Below are positions 5,301 to 8,485 of a stretch of DNA of 8,485 nt, one piece after another (position 1 is the first letter of the stretch; each line of letters starts with the position of its first letter). The DNA lies in NCBI GenBank assembly GCA_947629225.1, contig CANRCY010000056.1, positions 1 to 8,485 of the forward strand. The letters are read 5' to 3'. The DNA comes from an uncultured Clostridia bacterium. Its GTDB lineage: Bacteria; Bacillota; Clostridia; Christensenellales; Borkfalkiaceae. Below the pieces are notes generated by a model. That model saw nothing but the letters and a program-made list of their open reading frames with translations. It was not told the DNA's origin and did no database searches. Both the position numbers and the translations under genes were made by a program.

Positions 5301-8146
5301 ATCAGCGTGAAGAATTTGTTAAGACCTGGATTGAGATTAACGATTTCTGGTTCGAAAAAGAGGGTATGGCTTCTCAGTACGAGCACTTGATGAAGTACGT
5401 CACGCTCCGTGACAGCAAGTTTGAGTGCTTCGACTGCTTCGAGCTCCTCAACGATTTCAACGATATCAACGCGCTTTACGAAAAGTATAGCAAACCTGAA
5501 CAATACAATCAGTTGAAGTGGGCGCTCTGGTACTATGCGAAGGACGAGAACGGCGTCATGGTTAAGATCACGGACGATACCCGCAAGACCTTCAATGCAT
5601 GCGAATATGAGTACTATTCTCAGTACGAAATTTGGGCTGTGAATACGGACGGCAGCAGAGCGTTTACTTGGTTCAGCAGCCTCAACCACATCACCAAGAA
5701 GGATTGGGATGAGCAGCACAAAGACGAAAAGACGAGCGATTTGAACTTCTACGACGCGATTGGCGAGTACAATGCAGAATCGGTCGACAAGGACGGCAAG
5801 GCGATTAAGCCCGCAGGGAAGCACTATCTTGTTCCCGCAAAGGATTATGCAGATCGCGAGAACTTCAAGCGCAACGAAGCGAACGAAGTGACGATGGATT
5901 GGGTTTGCGTATTCTGCGGCAACACGTTCGAACTTCAAGTGAAGTACGAAGCTCCCAAGGCAGAAGAACCTGCAACGGCAGAGTACAAGGCAAACGTGAA
6001 GCTTGTCACCGAAAATCCGAAGATGGTTCTTCTTGTTGACATGAACGGCGTGAAGTTCGATGACAAGACTTTGAACGAGAGAGGTTCTAGCAACAATGCT
6101 AGCGCGGTCTTCCAGAAAGCAGGTCCGTTCTATGCAAAAGATGAGATCGGCAAGAAGAACACGACCGACAAGAACGGGCTCTGGTCGTATGTTGCAGCAG
6201 GAACAGTTATCATTGTCGAAGCGCACGGCAGCACCGATATTTGTGTTGCACACCGTCTTGCGAGCGATAGTTCGAAGTACTTCGAGGGCGATAGCTCTAA
6301 TGGAAACAACAGAAGCGAAGCGGCTTGCATCGGCAGCAAACTGAGCGCAGACGACTTCGCAGACGCTTCGGCGAAGCGCACGGACGAGAACACGCCGACC
6401 CTCTTCGAGACGATTTGGGCGGGCACCTACGGCACGGCTGGCATTGACGTAGAACATGACACCGACGGTACGCAGCGTTTGGCAGTTGCGACGAGGCTTG
6501 ACAATCTTCTTCGTGAAGGCGGCGAGATTGTTGTTGGCGGCGACCTTCAAGAATTGAGAAAGCGCGACGAGAGCACGAAGAGAGGCGAATTTGACTGGGA
6601 TACGATCACGGTTGAAGATGAAGCAAGCGCTGCTTCTATCATGACGGTCGCGAACAGCACCCCCGAGACGATTTATCCTCTTGGTACAATGGTGCAACAG
6701 TCCAATCTGACGTACTTCTGGCACAGAAAAGCTGACGGCGGGGATTGCAATGGTTATCCCAGCGGAACTTGCAAGAAGGCTTCGGAGTGCACCTGCGAAG
6801 GTTGCAAGACAGGCGAGGAAGAACAGAAGTGCCAGTGCATAAATGTTCCCATTTTGGACCTTAACGCAGGCACGGTGCTCGACCTCAACGGTCACACCCT
6901 CTATGCGAACATCTCGATCGGCGCGGTGAAAGCAAATGGCGATGCTGATGAATACGGTGACGACGGCTACGGTCACAAGATGAAAGCGGGCGAAGTCGTG
7001 ATCAAGAACGGCAAGATCGTTATGAGCTCCGCAGGTAAGATCCAAGTTGAGAATGAGAATGCTCACCTCACGCTTGAAAATGTTGAGATCTCGGGCGGTG
7101 AAAGTGGTATCAGCGCGTTCAACGGCGCAACGATCACCATGAAGAACTGCAACATCATCACGAAGGGCTACGCGATTTCTTCGAACAACACCAAGCAGCA
7201 GAGTCAAGGACAGGGTGCTGCGGGTACGGGCAGCGCGAACTTCGAGCTTACGAACTCTGGATTCATCTCCACCGAGAGCACCGCGTTCTTCATGCCTGCA
7301 AAGGGTAACGTCTCGGCGACGGGTTGCGAGTTCTACGGCTACAACATGGGCGTTTATCTCCGCGGTCATGACCTCGAAGAGAAAGAGGATACGCAAGATC
7401 CTAAGAAGTCGACCCATGCGATCTTCGAGAACTGCTTGTTCGCGAAGGGCGACCAAGCGGCAGGATTTACGCCTGTGGACGATAAGAGCTCGGGTACGCA
7501 AACGAAGCATTACGGTGCTCTTACGATCGGTAACGACAATAAGAAGGGATCGGGCTACGGTTCTATCAAGGGTCTCTTCTTGAAAGAATGCAACTTTGCG
7601 ATCGTGCATGTTGAAAAGATCGATCCTGAAACCGAAGCGGCTGGCACGGGTGTTTGGAAGCCTGCATTTGAAAGCGGCGAGGGCAAAGATCACTGCGATT
7701 TGAACCTTGGCGACGAAAACGAGGATTACAAGTCTGAATGCAAAACGGGTTCGACCGATGGAACTTGCACGACTGAGACCTGCTGCCATAGAGCGATTGT
7801 CTTGAACATCTTTGGTTGCACGGACGAAGGTCAGGATTGTATGAACGGCAATAACGAGTGCACCGAGAACTGCGGAAAGAACGGATACGGAACGCTTACG
7901 CTTTACATCGACGAGGCGACGCTTACGAATCTCCGTAATCATGCTCAGAAGTTCTCGCATACGGGCAAGACGGAAGCCGCGAAGCTGAATCCTTTCATCG
8001 ATTGCACATTCACGGACGGCGCAGCGTTGCTCGGCAAGTGCAAGAAGTTAACGATTTACCTCATCGCTGATGGCGAAGATCCTGCTGAGATCGAATTGAA
8101 CTGGAAGGCGACTGACGGTCAGGATTTGGAGATGCAGAAGGCATAA
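2390..8146 (+). CDS. Giant predicted surface lipoprotein: Cys/His zinc-ribbon-like repeats and C-terminal parallel beta-helix
   Basis: The product has 1918 residues. Residues 1-31 are a lipoprotein signal peptide (basic KRQSTSKLLR, hydrophobic core, lipobox L29-S-A-C32), so it should be lipidated at Cys32 and face outward. From about 50 to 890 come degenerate repeats of an H-x-aromatic step (H52, H92, H141, H180, H221, H331, H423, H592, H779), often a T/P-T-C before x3-G, then CxC or CxxC (C75/C78, C99/C102, C164/C166, C202/C205, C360/C363, C468/C471). Later pairs are C883/C886, C1013/C1016 and C1173/C1176. Each full unit supplies one His and three Cys, a possible zinc site. Residues about 895-1180 are Trp/Tyr-rich and unrecognised. 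From about 1365 a beta-helix-like domain begins (LREGGEIVVGGDL, then LDLNAGTVLDLNGHTL at 1490-1504), with repeated strand-turn units to about 1740 and Cys-rich insertions at 1453-1483 and 1769-1828. The chain is acidic overall. No sortase motif, dockerin or catalytic motif is seen; function unknown, adhesin or ligand-binding role inferred. It appears monocistronic. Confidence 0.9.
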   Translation: MKRQSTSKLLRLMVAVFALFLLVMAGSVLSACGGETVEENPNNNTPAEVHKHTYGAAEHTAIAKCGSTGYDVYTCTVCGDKYAIVTAATGAHDFKNGVCTVCGISTAGYDDTSLKEYLKTELDKINESVGKITTPEAAHKHDFKTTVKTIAPTCLSIGLTVKKCECGSTTVEDLKDPLKHEYEAKETVAATCTTDGKTEMVCKNCNDTYWAVNKDDPAKGHDFKRELADKSLDKPANCITPELRAYKCANEGCNEVDYQQFGDLDPTRHTNDTTENKWVSNWQEYKSDSTVSTDTLPEGWGVSTSTLKVEYGTCDACGGIAWRQTKENCEHEWTKWTGDGTLPGTIDRTCEEDGWFNAKCTKCGAFANQAPKDGWDGKYEDLNTYLDTSENGPINVVLGAGNDTVEATKDAHKGLYKYEKTGHSYTEALAENWEVDRDANGKVITGANQVEGGQKKTSNTTHWLTTTCTNCNQPIVVKKGENGAADLMKTLYLDENKKPAQTQYTDEEWKNFFSREWHSWQLYDGESDEEQEGKIVFENGVSINIPTDARGPVEATCLDEGVEWYYCIDDQCRKEGNGDGRWIEIELPALGHIWEKIDIDQDPTCTTGGIVTYICTRTTTVEENGVKKEVSRCGHNGWDGTQSGEVKYDEAWATITFKYKADEFKKVVEGTKKQGSETEYDVKPFNWEFEWRTQTEDSEGNKVDHWEDKYYYEVWGKAGLWTATCGTTDDIKGEHPDVTENAGTVTDNGLCGKDFLKDFTDKSGAILHSVLEKFMPQAHLWDVDEEAMKKKEKEHPSTCYDGHVTIYKCVCGMDNNECCKDGETEGAKACPKWEREGKFEHLQKKDDKGNPIPNTDKFIIYGYCGVNHSANGKAHLNYEVTYCIYCYAIVDIRVMTDTDAKETPIENYRHFPFDREKLFSLMMSACPLPEGTTLKQLMEDPMLLKEEGITVDGVEGEVGSYFNAKDKLDRDQREEFVKTWIEINDFWFEKEGMASQYEHLMKYVTLRDSKFECFDCFELLNDFNDINALYEKYSKPEQYNQLKWALWYYAKDENGVMVKITDDTRKTFNACEYEYYSQYEIWAVNTDGSRAFTWFSSLNHITKKDWDEQHKDEKTSDLNFYDAIGEYNAESVDKDGKAIKPAGKHYLVPAKDYADRENFKRNEANEVTMDWVCVFCGNTFELQVKYEAPKAEEPATAEYKANVKLVTENPKMVLLVDMNGVKFDDKTLNERGSSNNASAVFQKAGPFYAKDEIGKKNTTDKNGLWSYVAAGTVIIVEAHGSTDICVAHRLASDSSKYFEGDSSNGNNRSEAACIGSKLSADDFADASAKRTDENTPTLFETIWAGTYGTAGIDVEHDTDGTQRLAVATRLDNLLREGGEIVVGGDLQELRKRDESTKRGEFDWDTITVEDEASAASIMTVANSTPETIYPLGTMVQQSNLTYFWHRKADGGDCNGYPSGTCKKASECTCEGCKTGEEEQKCQCINVPILDLNAGTVLDLNGHTLYANISIGAVKANGDADEYGDDGYGHKMKAGEVVIKNGKIVMSSAGKIQVENENAHLTLENVEISGGESGISAFNGATITMKNCNIITKGYAISSNNTKQQSQGQGAAGTGSANFELTNSGFISTESTAFFMPAKGNVSATGCEFYGYNMGVYLRGHDLEEKEDTQDPKKSTHAIFENCLFAKGDQAAGFTPVDDKSSGTQTKHYGALTIGNDNKKGSGYGSIKGLFLKECNFAIVHVEKIDPETEAAGTGVWKPAFESGEGKDHCDLNLGDENEDYKSECKTGSTDGTCTTETCCHRAIVLNIFGCTDEGQDCMNGNNECTENCGKNGYGTLTLYIDEATLTNLRNHAQKFSHTGKTEAAKLNPFIDCTFTDGAALLGKCKKLTIYLIADGEDPAEIELNWKATDGQDLEMQKA

Positions 8147-8194
8147 GGGTTAAGAAATTCGGTTACGAAGGGATACACATTGCGAATTCGAATC

Positions 8195-8350
8195 GGGCGG
8201 CAGGGGGTCGCGAGATCCCCTGTGCGGTCCGAGGGGTATCATCCCTCTTGGCGCCCCCTGGCGGGATAAGGCGGCGCGGAAGCGTCTCCCCACCCTTGGC
8301 GCCCCCTTTCAGGGGGAGCTGTCGAGGCGAAGCCGAGACTGAGGGGGTGT
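8195..8350. repeat. GC-rich palindromic intergenic repeat, first block
   Basis: The block is a mosaic of hairpins and a direct repeat. CTTGGCGCCCCCT occurs identically at 8247-8259 and 8295-8307. Hairpins include GAGGG/CCCTC (8231-8235 with 8243-8247) and GTC-GA-GGC / GCC-GA-GAC around GAA (8321-8339). CCCCC at 8302-8306 can pair with GGGGG at 8312-8316 or at 8343-8347, giving mutually exclusive folds. From memory, the minus-strand string running CTCAGTC...GACAGCTCCCCCTG is typical of dispersed intergenic repeats in gut Clostridia; I could not verify this. It has no coding character. Confidence 0.6.
8201..8222. other. Perfect hairpin with GCGA tetraloop downstream of the lipoprotein gene
   Basis: CAGGGGGTC (8201-8209) pairs with GATCCCCTG (8214-8222), one pair being G-T, closing a GCGA loop of the GNRA type. 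It begins 55 nt after the stop codon at 8146. No T tract follows, so it is not a standard intrinsic terminator, though it could protect the 3' end of the mRNA. It is also the first structured block of the repeat that follows. Confidence 0.55.
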
Positions 8351-8379
8351 AGAAATCGCAATCAATTTTAAAAGCATTT

Positions 8380-8485
8380 GCATTTCCCCTTGGTTGCCCT
8401 GCCATTTAAGGCTGCCCCTTCCCTTGCTGTCCCCTATGGGTGAAGCGGCGCAATTTCTGTTCGACAGCCCAGTGGGCTGCGAACT
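8380..8485. repeat. Second repeat-like block with terminal hairpin, running to the window edge
   Basis: Pyrimidine-rich near-repeats occur (TTGCCCTGCC, GCTGCCCCTTCCC, GCTGTCCCC), followed at the edge by a strong hairpin. There GTTCG (8459-8463) and CAGCCC (8465-8470) pair with GGGCTG (8474-8479) and CGAAC (8480-8484), with A8464 bulged and AGT as loop. It has no ribosome site or plausible reading frame. It may be part of the same dispersed element as the preceding block or a neighbouring one. Confidence 0.45.

Noticed and set aside
2417..7960. A 1847-codon open frame on the minus strand opposite the lipoprotein gene
   Set aside because: It is in exact antisense codon register and exists because the sense gene lacks TTA, CTA and TCA. 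Its translation is Arg/Val/Leu-rich with no recognisable domain, and it has no credible ribosome site.
8247..8307. A CRISPR array suggested by the repeated 13-mer
   Set aside because: Only two copies of a short sequence are present, without spacer regularity or cas genes; it belongs to a palindromic intergenic repeat.
8163..8405. An 80-codon minus-strand open frame after the lipoprotein gene
   Set aside because: It is a translation of the hairpin-rich repeat (YTPSVSASPRQLPLKGGAKG), the kind of string often mis-annotated in gut Clostridia genomes, and it has no ribosome site.

Overview
The window looks like a chromosomal segment of an uncultured, probably gut-associated Clostridia-type Bacillota. 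The evidence is an adjacent obg-yhbY pair, a strong AAGGAGG-type ribosome site, a Bacillota-type SOS-box-like operator, a lipobox lipoprotein with Cys/His repeats of the kind seen in gut Clostridia surface proteins, and a GC-rich intergenic repeat resembling dispersed repeats of gut Clostridia genomes. The placement is inference; there is no rRNA or other marker here.

Layout. Positions 2-217 (+) are the C-terminal end of an unrecognised Lys/Glu-rich protein, closed by a strong intrinsic terminator (234-272). Converging on it from the minus strand are obg (2006-726) and yhbY (637-344), both 50S-assembly factors. obg has no Shine-Dalgarno sequence, and its predicted promoter would start transcription at the A of the ATG, so it looks leaderless. 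yhbY has a strong Shine-Dalgarno sequence preceded by a perfect 9-bp hairpin and a 16-bp palindrome. A 383-bp AT-rich divergent intergenic region follows. Its right end holds two perfect dyads (a LexA-box-like CGAAC-N4-GTTCG and CATAACT-TGC-AGTTATG), the second filling an overlong -35/-10 spacer.

The rest is dominated by one gene at 2390-8146 (+) encoding a 1918-residue predicted lipoprotein. It has a lipobox at Cys32, a long run of degenerate 'H-x-aromatic ... C ... CxxC(G)' repeats, a Trp/Tyr-rich central part without a recognised fold, and a C-terminal parallel beta-helix-like domain interrupted by two Cys-rich insertions. The function is unknown; a cell-surface binding or adhesion role is the most likely reading. 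The gene contains no TTA, CTA or TCA codon for 1876 codons, which leaves the antisense strand open almost end to end.

Downstream (8147-8485) there is no gene. The DNA is a mosaic of hairpins and a 13-bp direct repeat, read here as a dispersed intergenic repeat.

The most unusual points are the giant Cys/His-repeat beta-helix lipoprotein with its two-operator control region, the probable leaderless obg, and the strict codon avoidance.
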